From CAYMLL01 sp964390645 (lineage in GTDB: Bacteria > Planctomycetota > UBA8108), in the NCBI GenBank assembly GCA_964390645.1, contig CAYMLL010000064.1, forward strand, positions 1 through 28,960: a DNA stretch of 28,960 nucleotides, given 5' to 3'. Position 1 is the first letter of the stretch. Each line of letters starts with the position of its first letter. Both the position numbers and the translations under genes were made by a program. The notes below the pieces were generated by a model. That model searched no databases, was not told where the DNA came from, and was given only the letters and a program-made list of their open reading frames with translations. Shown piece after piece: positions 1-8,851 of this stretch.

Positions 1-882
1 GTCGTCGAGGTGCTCACCGGTGTCCTCTTCGCCGTCGTGACGGACCGCTTTGTCTTCGAGTCCGGCGGCAGCCTCTGGGGTCTTGCCGTGCTGCTCGTGT
101 TGATCTCGGCGCTCGTTGTCGCGGTCTTCATCGACATCGATCTGCGAATCCTGCCGGACGAGGTGACGATCGGCGGCATGCACCTGCTGCCGATCGCGAT
201 GGTGCTTCTTCCCGAGCTGCGCATAGGGCCGAGCGAGGGGAGCGTGTGTCGCCTGCTGATCTGGATTGCGGAGTCCACCGAGGTCCTGCGCGCTCCGGTC
301 TTGCGGGGGGAGCTCCGTGCCGGGTTCTTCACGGCTACTGTCGTGATCGTCGTCGTTGGCGTCGTCTCCTTCGTCGTCGGCCTGCGGCTCTATCGTGCCT
401 ATCGTCGTCGACGACTGCCGAACGAGCCGTGTCGACTGACCGACGTCAGTCTCGCCGGGCTGCTGAGCGCGGCGGGTGCGTGCCTCGTCGTCGCGATCAC
501 GCTTCGTCCCGACTGGGCTCTGTCCTCCGAGGCGTACTCGCTGGGGGCGTGCCTGCTCGGAATGGTCGCCGGGAGCTCCCTGGTCTGGCTCGTCGGCGTC
601 GCCGCGACGAAGGTCTTCCGCAAGCCGGCGATGGGTTTTGGCGATGTCAAGCTCATGGGGCTCCTCGGCGGAATGACCGGGTGGTACGGGGCCCTGATCG
701 GATTCCTCGGGGCCTGCATTCTCGGGTCCGTCTGGGGCGTCGGGCGACTGATCGTCTCGCGGGACCGTTACCTGCCCTTCGGCCCCTTCCTGACGATTGC
801 TTGCGTCACCTTCTACCTGTGGCCGGGCGTCTTCCCCAGCGTGCTCGACTGGTATCTGGACCTGTTCGCCGCTTCTCCCTGA
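1..882 (+). CDS. pilD: Prepilin peptidase (type IV leader peptidase), 3' part
   Basis: Inner-membrane aspartic protease that cleaves, and in this family usually N-methylates, type IV prepilins. The frame is open from the first base of the window, and its first residues (VVEVLTGVLFA) match the family motif found just after the N-terminal cytoplasmic domain, so the true start and the usual CxxC zinc pairs lie upstream of the window. The first catalytic aspartate is in 'IDIDLRILPDE' and the second in 'GFGDVKLMG' (bases 631-660), the hallmark GxGD motif. Several hydrophobic segments follow. The stretch between the two aspartates is longer than usual (about 150 residues, with an extra arginine-rich loop near bases 385-430). 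It precedes a pilT-pilB-pilC block, which fits its role. Family assignment is firm; the gene name is by analogy. Confidence 0.9.
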   Translation, partial: VVEVLTGVLFAVVTDRFVFESGGSLWGLAVLLVLISALVVAVFIDIDLRILPDEVTIGGMHLLPIAMVLLPELRIGPSEGSVCRLLIWIAESTEVLRAPVLRGELRAGFFTATVVIVVVGVVSFVVGLRLYRAYRRRRLPNEPCRLTDVSLAGLLSAAGACLVVAITLRPDWALSSEAYSLGACLLGMVAGSSLVWLVGVAATKVFRKPAMGFGDVKLMGLLGGMTGWYGALIGFLGACILGSVWGVGRLIVSRDRYLPFGPFLTIACVTFYLWPGVFPSVLDWYLDLFAASP

Positions 883-1563
883 CCTCGCTTCGCCGCGTTC
901 CACGGTCCTGGTCGGGCGGTGGGGGCGACCGTGCGGCGCTCGCGGGGTCGACGTCGCCCTTCGAGACGCCCACTCGAGTGTCGTGGAAGCCCTCCCCGGT
1001 CCTCGGGGAAACCGCGAGGATCGGCGGGGTCACCGTCGCTCCTCCCGCCCGCCGCGGCGCGACGTCTCGTGGTCGTCGCTTCTCGATTCCGGCGCTTCTC
1101 GGGCTGGCGGGTCCGTCGGAGAACGGCGAGGCTCCGGCTCTCCGTCCGCTGAGAGAGTCCTTCGGACCCGAAAGATGGGTCATCTCGTTCCCGGTCGGGT
1201 CACCAGAACCGTGGCGACGCGGTGCGCTGTCCGGTTGTCGAATCGGGGGGGCGGGCCGGCTGGCCGCTCTCGCGTCGAGTCGACGGTCCCGTCGGGCCGC
1301 TGGCCCGATCGAGCCCCCCCCGCGAAAAAAGACCGACTGGGCCCTTGCGCTCGGAGCGGACCCGCCGATAAGCTGATCGCGATTCGAGTCGGCCGCAAAC
1401 GAGCGGGTTCGGTCTTCGCCCTGAGGAGAGTCGTGGGTGGTCCGGGTCCGGTTGCGGATCGTGGCAAAGTCGCGGCGGTCCTCCCGCGTCGGTGACAGTC
1501 GGGGCTGAAGAGAAGCACCCCCTCGACCTACCCGGAGGGCCTGGAGACTGGAGAAAGGAAGTG
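883..1563. other. Coding-free GC-rich stretch of 681 bases
   Basis: No convincing gene is seen. Open frames exist on both strands, but all give arginine-, proline- and serine-rich low-complexity translations with no domain, as expected for very GC-rich DNA. Visible structure: a perfect 7-bp inverted repeat at 1292-1308 (tcgggcc, loop gct, ggcccga) without a following T tract, and an A6 run near 1325-1330. A weak sigma-70-like pair, TTGCGC at 1345-1350 and GATAAG at 1367-1372 with a 16-base spacer, could serve the downstream lipoprotein gene. Confidence 0.5.
1345..1372 (+). promoter_or_regulatory. Weak candidate sigma-70 promoter for the OmpA-like lipoprotein gene
   Basis: TTGCGC, 16 bases, then GATAAG. 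The match is only partial at both hexamers and the predicted transcript would have a leader of about 190 bases. It is the best pair I noticed in the long non-coding stretch, but chance occurrence is quite possible. Confidence 0.22.
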
Positions 1564-2283
1564 ATGCGAAGACTCCTCGTTTCCGCGTTCCCACTGTCGG
1601 CCCTCTTGGCCATGCTGGGCTCAGGCTGTGCGCTTTCGGATCTCAAGGAGGCGAACCAGCGCCTCAAGGAGTCCCGGGACCGCCTCCTCGCCGAAAACAA
1701 CCGGCTGGACAGCGAGCTCAAGCTGGCACGACAGGAGGCGGCGCTCTTGCAGTCGGATCTGACGATGCAGCCGTCGACGGCCCCCCGTTCGACGGATGCG
1801 GTGGCGTTCAACGTGCCGCCGGCGTCCAGCACGACTCCGGACGATCTGCTGATCCCGGAATCGTCGCCCGGCGACGGATTCGAGGTGGAGCGATCACCTT
1901 ACGGGATCACGTTTACCGTGCCCGACAAGGTGTTCTTCGCGTCCGGTCAGGCAAAGCTCTCGACACGTGGTCAGGACGTCTTGCGTCGGATTGCGCGCAT
2001 CCTGAACCGCAGGGAGTACTCGGGCCAGATGGTGCGGGTGGATGGCCATACGGATGACGTGCCGGTGCGCAAGGTACGGCACCTCTATCCGACGAACTGG
2101 GAGCTCTCGACCGCGCGTGCCTGCACCGTCGTAAGGTATCTCGTCGATCGTGCGGGCGTGCGCAACTCGCGGATCTACCCGGCGGGCTTCGGCTCGACAC
2201 AGCCGCGTGCTGCCGGTCGGACCACGTCGGCCAGGGCGAAGAACCGGCGGGTCGAGATCCAGATCCTGAATCGACAGGTCTGA
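1564..2283 (+). CDS. OmpA-family peptidoglycan-binding lipoprotein
   Basis: A 239-residue protein. Residues 1-21 are a lipoprotein signal peptide with a slightly loose lipobox (LGSGC, Cys22). Residues about 25-66 are a heptad-like coiled coil rich in L, E, K and R. After a proline/serine/threonine-rich linker, residues about 115-238 form an OmpA/MotB-type domain: 'VFFASGQAKLS', 'GHTDDVP', 'NWELSTARA' and 'NRRVEIQI' carry the Asp and Arg that bind diaminopimelate in this family. It probably tethers the outer membrane to peptidoglycan. The ATG at 1564 is chosen because it follows an AAAGGAA ribosome binding site and opens directly on the signal peptide; a GTG at 1561 is an equal-frame alternative. 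The gene is followed by a strong terminator and so looks like its own transcription unit, between pilus genes. Confidence 0.88.
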   Translation: MRRLLVSAFPLSALLAMLGSGCALSDLKEANQRLKESRDRLLAENNRLDSELKLARQEAALLQSDLTMQPSTAPRSTDAVAFNVPPASSTTPDDLLIPESSPGDGFEVERSPYGITFTVPDKVFFASGQAKLSTRGQDVLRRIARILNRREYSGQMVRVDGHTDDVPVRKVRHLYPTNWELSTARACTVVRYLVDRAGVRNSRIYPAGFGSTQPRAAGRTTSARAKNRRVEIQILNRQV

Positions 2284-2350
2284 GCCTGGCGTCGTCGGGA
2301 TAGATCTTCCCCGCGCGTGTCTGCGGAAACTCGAGGCTGGTGGAGAGTGA

Positions 2351-2390
2351 TCGGCCCGTGAGTCGTAAGTACGGCTTGCGGGCCGGTTTT
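2351..2390 (+). terminator. Strong intrinsic terminator after the OmpA-like gene
   Basis: Bases 2351-2386 fold into one continuous hairpin of 16 pairs (four or five G-T wobbles, otherwise perfect, with a GC-rich base cggcccg/cgggccg) around a 4-base loop at 2367-2370, followed directly by TTTT at 2387-2390. It lies 68 bases after the stop codon and separates the lipoprotein gene from pilT. Confidence 0.82.
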
Positions 2391-2568
2391 CGTGCTGCTT
2401 ACCGCCTCTTGGTCCATCCTTCCTGTTCCGATTCTCGTCGGACGCGCCCACGTTTCGTCATTCCCGCTTCCAGATGCTAACCTTCTTCGACCTTTCCGAG
2501 GGTCCTTCGTGGACCCGGGAGGCGGCGTTCGGGGTTCGTCGTCCGGCACATGGAAGAGGAGTACTCAG

Positions 2569-3669
2569 ATGGTCTCGATCGAGGAACTCGTTCAGCAACT
2601 CGTCGAGCGTGGTGGATCGGACCTGCACATCTCCGCCGGCGCGCCACCCATGATCCGCGTCAACGGCCGACTCGTCAGCACCGAGCTCGAGGTCCTCGAC
2701 GCGGAGACGACGCAGAAGCTGATCTACAGCATCCTGGACAACGAGCAGATCCTGCGCTTCGAGAAGAACTGGGAGCTGGACATGTCGTTCGGCATCGCGG
2801 GTCTCGGGCGCTTTCGAACCAATGCTTTCTACCAGCGAGGTGCGATCGGTGCGGTGCTCCGGGTCATACCCTTCGACGTCAAGTCGATCAGTGATCTCGG
2901 GCTGCCGGTGGAACTTTGCGAGAGTATCTGCGGCCTGCGCAAGGGGTTGGTGTTCGTCACCGGAGCGACGGGCAGCGGCAAGTCGACAACGCTCGCGGCG
3001 ATGATCGACCACATCAACCGCTCTCGAAACGATCACATCATGGTGATCGAGGATCCGATCGAGTTCGTCCACCGGAACAAGAGCTGTCTCGTCAATCAGC
3101 GAGAAGTCGGTACCGACACGCACGGCTTCGGGAACTCGTTGCGCACCGTCCTGAGACAGGACCCCGACGTGATCATGATCGGCGAACTCCGTGACCAGGA
3201 GACGGTCGCGGCTGCGTTGACGATCGCCGAGACGGGGCACCTGACCTTTGCCACCCTGCACACGAACTCCGTGGTGCAGACCGTGAACCGAGTCATCGAT
3301 GTCTTTCCCGCATACCAGCAGGCTCAAATCCGTACTCAGCTGTCGTTCTCGCTCGAGGCGGTCTTTTGCCAGCAGCTCGTCCCGCGAATCGACGGACGCA
3401 GCCGTGTTCTCGCAGCCGAGGTCATGGTCGGAACGCCGGCCGTTCGTGCGCTGGTCCGGGAGGACAAGGCGCACCAGCTCGAGTCGATGATCCAGACTGG
3501 AGGACGCTTCGGGATGAACACGATGAACCAGGCGCTCATGGACCTCTTCAGTCGTGGGCAGATTTCCATGGACGATGCGCTCGAGCACTCGCACAACCCG
3601 GACGAGCTGAGGCGGCTGTGTCAGAAGGGGGGCGCGTTCCCCTCGCAGCAGCGGAGCCATTCTTCGTGA
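2569..3669 (+). CDS. pilT: Type IV pilus retraction ATPase PilT
   Basis: A 366-residue hexameric cytoplasmic ATPase that powers pilus retraction and twitching motility. All diagnostic motifs are present in order: Walker A 'GATGSGKST' (about 132-140), Asp box 'VIEDPIEFVH', Walker B 'VIMIGELRDQETV', His box 'HLTFATLHTNS', and the PilT-specific C-terminal motif 'AVRALVRE', which is needed for retraction and separates PilT from PilB-like ATPases. The C-terminal helices ('MNTMNQALMDLF') also fit PilT. The start is the ATG at 2569, preceded by a GAAGAGGAG ribosome site; the frame is open further upstream but the protein family begins at 'MVSIEELVQQLVERGGSDLH'. It is the first gene of the pilT-pilB-pilC run, 46 bases before pilB. 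Confidence 0.96.
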   Translation: MVSIEELVQQLVERGGSDLHISAGAPPMIRVNGRLVSTELEVLDAETTQKLIYSILDNEQILRFEKNWELDMSFGIAGLGRFRTNAFYQRGAIGAVLRVIPFDVKSISDLGLPVELCESICGLRKGLVFVTGATGSGKSTTLAAMIDHINRSRNDHIMVIEDPIEFVHRNKSCLVNQREVGTDTHGFGNSLRTVLRQDPDVIMIGELRDQETVAAALTIAETGHLTFATLHTNSVVQTVNRVIDVFPAYQQAQIRTQLSFSLEAVFCQQLVPRIDGRSRVLAAEVMVGTPAVRALVREDKAHQLESMIQTGGRFGMNTMNQALMDLFSRGQISMDDALEHSHNPDELRRLCQKGGAFPSQQRSHSS

Positions 3670-3715
3670 TCCGGGGGAGTCCAGCTGAAACAGTGGTCGG
3701 GAGCTCCTGTCGCTG

Positions 3716-5431
3716 ATGGCGGTCCAGAAGTTCGACAAGCGTCTCAAGAGCATCCTTTCTCATCGCAAGGCGGTCTCCGATGCGACGCTCGGGGAGTGCC
3801 TCTCGAAGGCCGAGGAGGGCAACGCTTCCCTTAGCGCGGTCCTGGTGGAGTCGGGCGCGATCACCGAGGAGGACCTTCTCACCGTACTGAGCGAGGAGAC
3901 TCACCTTCCGCCGGTCAACATCTACCACGTTCAGCCAGACGAGAATCTCGTGACGCTCGTCCCGGAGAACCTGGCGAGGTACTACGGTATCGTTCCGGTC
4001 TCCAGGCTCTCGAACACGTTGACACTCGCGGTGTCGAATCCCTTCGACATCCTGCAGCTCGACGACGTTCAGATCGTCACGGGTTGTGACATTCGACCGG
4101 TTCTGTCGACCGACTTCTCCATCAGCAAGGCCATCCCGGAGATCTACAACCGGGGCCAGCAGATGGTGGACGACCTCCTCGAGAACATGGAGGAGGGCGA
4201 CGTAGAGGTGAGAGAGCACGAAGCCGAGGTGGACGACATCGGCACTCTGACCGTGGAGTCGGGTGAGGCGCCGGTCGTCAAGCTCGTGAACCTCATCATC
4301 GTTCAAGGAATCAAGAAGAAGGCGAGCGACATTCACATCGAGCCGATGGAGAAATCGGTTCGGGTACGCTATCGCCTCGACGGGGTGCTGCACGAGGCTC
4401 TGAAGCCACCGAAGAAGATGCTCAGCGCGCTCGTCAGCCGCATCAAGATCATGTGTGGGCTCGACATTGCCGAGAAACGCAAGCCGCAGGATGGCAAGTT
4501 CCAGATCCGCCTGGACGGGCGCAAGGTCGATTTCCGCGTCTCCACGCTGCCGCTGATCTTCGGCGAGAAGGTCGTCCTGAGGATTCTCGACTCGTCGAAT
4601 CTGAGTCTCAACCTCGGAACACTCGGCTTCGAGGAGAAGGCGCTTCACGACATCCGCCAGGCGATCGCCAAGCCGTACGGAATGCTCCTCGTCACCGGTC
4701 CGACGGGCAGTGGAAAGTCGACGACGCTGTACTCGTCCGTGCGGGAGGTACTCTGCACGGCCGACAACATCGTCACCGTCGAGGATCCGGTGGAGTATCA
4801 GCTCGAAGGCGTCAACCAGGTGCAGGTGAACCCGAAGGCGGGGTTGACCTTCAGCTCGGCGCTGCGCTCCATCCTGCGGCAGGATCCGGATACCGTGCTC
4901 CTGGGAGAGATTCGAGACCAGGAGACGGTCGAGATAGCGGTCAAGGCCGCCCTCACCGGTCACCTCGTGTTCTCGACTCTCCACACCAACGACGCCGCGT
5001 CGACCATCACCCGCATGTGCGACATGGGCGTCGACCCGTTCCTGGTCGCTTCGGCCGTGGCCTGTGTTTGCGCACAGCGTCTGGCGCGGACGCTCTGTGA
5101 GGACTGCAAGCGTCCGATGGAGATCGTGCCGCCGGATGAGCACCTGCTCTCGATAGGATTCTCGCCGGAGCAGATCGACGGAATGGAGATCTACGAGCCC
5201 GTCGGGTGCACCAGGTGTGCAAAAGGATACAAACGACGGTTTGCGCTGCTGGAGACGATGCCGGTCACCAACAAGCTGCAGAGAGTTGTCATCAACGGCG
5301 GATCGGCCGTCGATATCAAGGCTGCCGCCCGGGAAGAACAGATGATCACGCTGCGTGAGTGCGCCATTCTCAACTCGCTGCGCGGCAAGATGTCGATCGA
5401 GGAGATCCTCCGGGTGACGGTGGAAGACTGA
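3716..5431 (+). CDS. pilB: Type IV pilus assembly ATPase PilB
   Basis: A 571-residue extension ATPase, normal length for the family. Residues 1-150 form the N-terminal GSPII_E/MshEN-type domain. The core begins at 'APVVKLVNLIIVQGIKKKASDIHIEP', followed by Walker A 'GPTGSGKST' (about 328-336), Asp box 'VTVEDPVEYQ', Walker B 'TVLLGEIRDQETV' and His box 'HLVFSTLHTND'. The tetracysteine zinc site typical of PilB/GspE is complete: CEDC and CTRC near the C-terminus. The C-terminal region 'LRECAILNSLRGKMSIEEILRVT' is also family-typical. It assembles pilin with PilC. A GspE/MshE role is formally possible, but pilT next door and the prepilin peptidase favour PilB. Confidence 0.95.
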   Translation: MAVQKFDKRLKSILSHRKAVSDATLGECLSKAEEGNASLSAVLVESGAITEEDLLTVLSEETHLPPVNIYHVQPDENLVTLVPENLARYYGIVPVSRLSNTLTLAVSNPFDILQLDDVQIVTGCDIRPVLSTDFSISKAIPEIYNRGQQMVDDLLENMEEGDVEVREHEAEVDDIGTLTVESGEAPVVKLVNLIIVQGIKKKASDIHIEPMEKSVRVRYRLDGVLHEALKPPKKMLSALVSRIKIMCGLDIAEKRKPQDGKFQIRLDGRKVDFRVSTLPLIFGEKVVLRILDSSNLSLNLGTLGFEEKALHDIRQAIAKPYGMLLVTGPTGSGKSTTLYSSVREVLCTADNIVTVEDPVEYQLEGVNQVQVNPKAGLTFSSALRSILRQDPDTVLLGEIRDQETVEIAVKAALTGHLVFSTLHTNDAASTITRMCDMGVDPFLVASAVACVCAQRLARTLCEDCKRPMEIVPPDEHLLSIGFSPEQIDGMEIYEPVGCTRCAKGYKRRFALLETMPVTNKLQRVVINGGSAVDIKAAAREEQMITLRECAILNSLRGKMSIEEILRVTVED

Positions 5432-5598
5432 TCGATGAACCCGAGAACGATTCGGTTTGGACGGCGCTCTGCAAGCCAGCGTCTGCTTCCCCCGGCCGCC
5501 GTCTGGCGGTGGCGGGTGGGAGTGGACGCGTGCTCGCCGATGTGTCGTCCGAAGCGTCCGTGGTAACGAACGATTACGGGACTTGTGGGAGATTCCCG

Positions 5599-6870
5599 AT
5601 GGCCTCCACGACCTACACGTACAGGGCGAAACGACAGGGCGGTGGTGTCACAAACGGCACGATTGCCGCGGATACCGAGTCGGATGCAGTCGGTGAGCTG
5701 CGGCGTCAGGGCCTGACCGTCATCTCGGTATCGCGGAAGCGAGGGGGCCGAAGAGGCAGGAACGGGTCCGGCCTCATGTCCCTCGCGATGCCCAGGGGGA
5801 CGTTCGTCAGCCCGGAGAAGGCGCGGGTGAAGGACCAGGAGATGGTCGTCTTCACACGCCAGCTCGCGACGATGATCGGCTCCGGCATTCCGCTTGTCGA
5901 GTCGGTCGAGATTCTCGGGGAGCAGACCCAGAACATGGGATTCCGTGCCGTGCTCGAGTCGGTCTCGACCGAAATCCGTGCCGGCAAGGATCTGTCGATG
6001 GCTCTCGCCAACTATCCGCGCCAGTTCCCCGACATCTATGTCAACATGATCCGCGCCGGAGAGGCGAGTGGTCAGCTCGACATCGTGCTTGAACGCCTCG
6101 CAGAGTATCAGGAAGCATCCTCTGCACTCAAGAGCGAGATCAAGTCGGCGATGACCTACCCGATCGTGTCGTTGTTTCTGGTCATCGGTATCACGATGTT
6201 TCTCCTGGTCTTCATCATTCCGAAGTTCCAGAGCATGTTCCTGTCCCTGAACGTGGACCTGCCGTGGATCACGCTCTGTCTGCTCTCGGTCAGCGCCTGG
6301 CTTCAGTCGAACATGCTCTACTGGGGCTCGGGGTTGGCGGTCGCGGTGGTCGGCGTCTTCATGTACTTCAGGTCCGAAAATGGCGCACACACTCGTGACT
6401 GGCTGCTCTTGCACGTACCGGTCTTCGGTCCGCTCTTTCGGAAGGTCGCGATTTCTCGTTTCTCGCGGACATTCTCGACCCTGATCCAGAGCGGTGTCCC
6501 GATTCTCGGCGCACTCGAAATCGTCTCGGAGACCTGCGGTAATTCACTCGTGTCGCGGGCCATAACGAGTGCGAGCAACTGCGTACGTCAGGGAGAAACG
6601 CTCGGGGAGCCCCTGTCTCGCAGCGGGGTGTTTCCGCCGATGGTCACGAAGATGATCACCATCGGAGAGAAGACGGGCGCGCTCGAGAGCCTCCTGGGGA
6701 AGATCGCCGACTTCTACGATCAGCAGGTGAAGGCCACGGTGGAGGGTTTGACATCCCTCATCGAGCCCATCATGATCTCCATCATGGGGTTCCTCGTCGG
6801 AGGGATGGTCATGGCGATCTTTCTGCCGATCTTCAAGATGGTCGGAACCTTCGGACGCGGTGGTGGTTAG
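5599..6870 (+). CDS. pilC: Type IV pilus inner-membrane platform protein PilC
   Basis: A 423-residue polytopic membrane protein that receives the motion of PilB/PilT and passes it to pilin. The N-terminal 'TTYTYRAKRQGGG' is a standard PilC/GspF opening, and two GspF domains follow (about 80-200 and 285-410), each with motifs such as 'FTRQLATMIGSGIPLVESVEIL' split over the first domain and 'FSRTFSTLIQSGVPILGALEIV' in the second. Membrane segments lie around 'YPIVSLFLVIGITMFLLVFII', 'LYWGSGLAVAVVGVFMYF' and the C-terminal 'SIMGFLVGGMVMAIFLPIF'. The start at 5599 is chosen by homology; the frame runs back into pilB. The ribosome site (GGGA) is weak. A 167-base spacer without a gene separates it from pilB. 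Confidence 0.94.
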   Translation: MASTTYTYRAKRQGGGVTNGTIAADTESDAVGELRRQGLTVISVSRKRGGRRGRNGSGLMSLAMPRGTFVSPEKARVKDQEMVVFTRQLATMIGSGIPLVESVEILGEQTQNMGFRAVLESVSTEIRAGKDLSMALANYPRQFPDIYVNMIRAGEASGQLDIVLERLAEYQEASSALKSEIKSAMTYPIVSLFLVIGITMFLLVFIIPKFQSMFLSLNVDLPWITLCLLSVSAWLQSNMLYWGSGLAVAVVGVFMYFRSENGAHTRDWLLLHVPVFGPLFRKVAISRFSRTFSTLIQSGVPILGALEIVSETCGNSLVSRAITSASNCVRQGETLGEPLSRSGVFPPMVTKMITIGEKTGALESLLGKIADFYDQQVKATVEGLTSLIEPIMISIMGFLVGGMVMAIFLPIFKMVGTFGRGGG

Positions 6871-6900
6871 CTGCCCGACGTGAGACTTCAGGGCTGAACG

Positions 6901-6968
6901 CGGCCCCGCGGATCGAGGCCCCGCGGGGGGGGCCGGGACCTCCGCGGTCAGGCCCCCTGGAGGGGGGG
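6901..6968 (+). terminator. GC-rich double hairpin between pilC and pilS
   Basis: Two GC-rich inverted repeats lie in the 256-base pilC-pilS spacer: one from cggccccgcg at 6901 to the G-run ending near 6935 (with a 3-base bulge), and ccccct/aggggg at 6953-6966. The sequence ggccccgcgg is also directly repeated. There is no T tract, so a Rho-independent terminator is not assured; it may be a processing or attenuation site or simply GC-rich spacer. Confidence 0.3.
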
Positions 6969-7126
6969 ACAGGCACCTTCTCGGACGGATCGGTGCCGGT
7001 CTCCACCGCCCTCGATGTAGATACCGGATGCTCTCCTTCGGATCCGACGCTCCATCAGCCGATTCCCGTAGTTGGTGTCCGGTTGTGCCTCGGGGCTCGT
7101 TGTGCTGACGAAGGGGACAGATCGCC

Positions 7127-8839
7127 ATGTCGCTGGCGTCTCGTCGCAGGGTGCGGCAGTACCTTCTCCTCAGGTTGCTGCTCGTCGTCGTCGGTTTCAT
7201 CCTCGCGACGCTCCACGTCGCGTATCTGGCTGCGGAGAACCGTGAGACGACTGCGGGTTTCCTGTTCTCGATCCTCATCGTCTACTCGGTTGTCGGTGTC
7301 TCGTCGCTGTTGACGTGGTCGCACTGGAGCGAGAGTCGCCGGCTCGTTCGTCTCCAGGTCCTCGTCGACTTCGGCCTCCAGACGCTGCTGATCTGGTCAA
7401 CCGGCGGTATCGTCAGCTTCTTCATTCCGCTGCTATTCGTCACGTTCGTGGCGGCAACGGCTCTCGGGGGCGTACGGGCGGCGCTGTGGCTCGCGTCGAT
7501 CACGACCGTCTTTCTGATCGGGAACACGGCGCTCTACTCGCTCGATGTGACACCACCGTGGGGCGGTGGTACGGATGACATCGACTCGTCGACAACTGCT
7601 TACCTGCTGATGAGCGTTCTCGCCCTCTACGGGCTTGCGCTTCTCGGGTCTCGGTACTCGACGGGTCTGAGAAACGTCGAGTATCTTCAGGCGGAGGTTG
7701 TCGAGAACATGCATGAAGGGCTCCTGGTCGTCGACAGGGAGGCCCGTGTCATGTTGATCAACGAGGAGCTGCACTCGGATCTCGAGCTCGAGCAGCCGGC
7801 CGCCGTCTACCGGGGTCGACCGCTTCTCGCTGTTCTACAGGAGAGTCGGGCGTTCGAGCACGCCAGACCGATCTACGAGACTCTCTTCACCGCGTTGATG
7901 GGTCGGGAGCGCAAGAGCTTCGAGATCGGTCTGATCGAACGCTCCGGAAAGGCGAGGCAGTTCGAGGTCAAGGTCTCGATGATCACGGGTGAGAAGGGGT
8001 TGCCGGGATATCGGATCGCCCTCTTTTCCGACCTGACGCCGAAGAAGGAGAACGAGGAGAAAGCTCGGCGCATCCAGAAGCTCGAGAGCTTGCGCGAGCT
8101 CGCGATGGGACTGGCGCACGAGATTCGCAACCCCCTGGCCTCGATCCGCGGGTGTGTGCAGGAGCTTGAACGTCCGGAACAGAGTCGGGCAAGTCGAGAT
8201 CGGCTGGTCGAGATCGTCCTGCGGGAGTCGGACCGACTCGACGAGATCATCGAGAACTTCCAGCGCTTCGCGCGAACCTCCCCGGAGTGTCTTGTCCCGG
8301 TCGATTTGGTGGCGCTCGTGGACGAGACCGTGCCGCTCCTCGAGAACCGGGTCGACATAGGCGCGAGAAGGATCTGTTGGCAGGCGCCCCCCGGTCGCTT
8401 GATGGTCCTCGGTGATTCCGGGCAGCTGGTTCAGGTAATCCTCAATCTCGGAATCAACGCGATCCAGGCGACGTCACCGGAGGATGGGATCGTGCGCTTC
8501 GAGCTAAGACGTAACGGCCGGGAAGCCGGCAGCGACACGGAGCGTCACCCGGATGAGCCCGATTCTGTCGAGTTGCGGGTTTGCGACAACGGAAAGGGGA
8601 TACCGTCAGCCGATCAGAAAAGAGTCTTCAATCCCTTCTACACGACAAAGGAGTCAGGCGGCGGTCTGGGTTTGAGCATCGTGGAGAGGATCATCCGGGA
8701 ACACCTCGGCACCGTCGCGATCGAGTCCGTCGAGGGGCGAGGAACCAGATTCTCGGTATGTCTGACGGCGTCGACGGACCGAGTGTGTTCCGAGGATTCG
8801 AGAGACGCTCCGATGTCGCGAGAGTTCTGTAGCGCGTAG
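7127..8839 (+). CDS. pilS: PilS-type membrane sensor histidine kinase
   Basis: A 570-residue sensor kinase. Residues 1-190 hold about six hydrophobic segments, as in PilS, followed by a PAS-like domain ('VENMHEGLLVVDREARVMLIN', residues about 193-300). The HisKA dimerisation domain has the phospho-accepting histidine in 'LAHEIRNPLAS' (His331). The ATPase part has the N box 'NLGINAIQA', G1 'VCDNGKGIP', F box 'VFNPFYTTK' and G2 'GGGLGLSIV'. It starts with ATG after an AAGGGGA ribosome site. The pilR gene follows 12 bases later. By analogy with PilSR of other bacteria it senses pilin level in the membrane and controls pilin transcription through sigma-54; no pilin gene is in this window. Confidence 0.9.
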   Translation: MSLASRRRVRQYLLLRLLLVVVGFILATLHVAYLAAENRETTAGFLFSILIVYSVVGVSSLLTWSHWSESRRLVRLQVLVDFGLQTLLIWSTGGIVSFFIPLLFVTFVAATALGGVRAALWLASITTVFLIGNTALYSLDVTPPWGGGTDDIDSSTTAYLLMSVLALYGLALLGSRYSTGLRNVEYLQAEVVENMHEGLLVVDREARVMLINEELHSDLELEQPAAVYRGRPLLAVLQESRAFEHARPIYETLFTALMGRERKSFEIGLIERSGKARQFEVKVSMITGEKGLPGYRIALFSDLTPKKENEEKARRIQKLESLRELAMGLAHEIRNPLASIRGCVQELERPEQSRASRDRLVEIVLRESDRLDEIIENFQRFARTSPECLVPVDLVALVDETVPLLENRVDIGARRICWQAPPGRLMVLGDSGQLVQVILNLGINAIQATSPEDGIVRFELRRNGREAGSDTERHPDEPDSVELRVCDNGKGIPSADQKRVFNPFYTTKESGGGLGLSIVERIIREHLGTVAIESVEGRGTRFSVCLTASTDRVCSEDSRDAPMSREFCSA

Positions 8840-8851
8840 CGGGAGTGGATA

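Noticed and set aside
246..1376. Open frame of 376 codons overlapping the prepilin peptidase and the following spacer
   Set aside because: It covers the conserved GxGD-containing gene in another frame and reads as arginine/proline-rich low complexity.
806..1594. Minus-strand open frame of 262 codons in the coding-free stretch
   Set aside because: Translation lacks hydrophobic core, domains and a good ribosome site, and it overlaps the prepilin peptidase end and lipoprotein start.
3548..5143. Open frame of 531 codons on the minus strand opposite pilB
   Set aside because: It mirrors pilB codons in GC-rich DNA; the translation is full of H, R, D and L with no domain, while the plus strand has a complete PilB.
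8845..8847. GTG as an alternative pilR start
   Set aside because: It is out of frame with the receiver domain; the TTG at 8852 is the only in-frame start before the conserved acidic residues.
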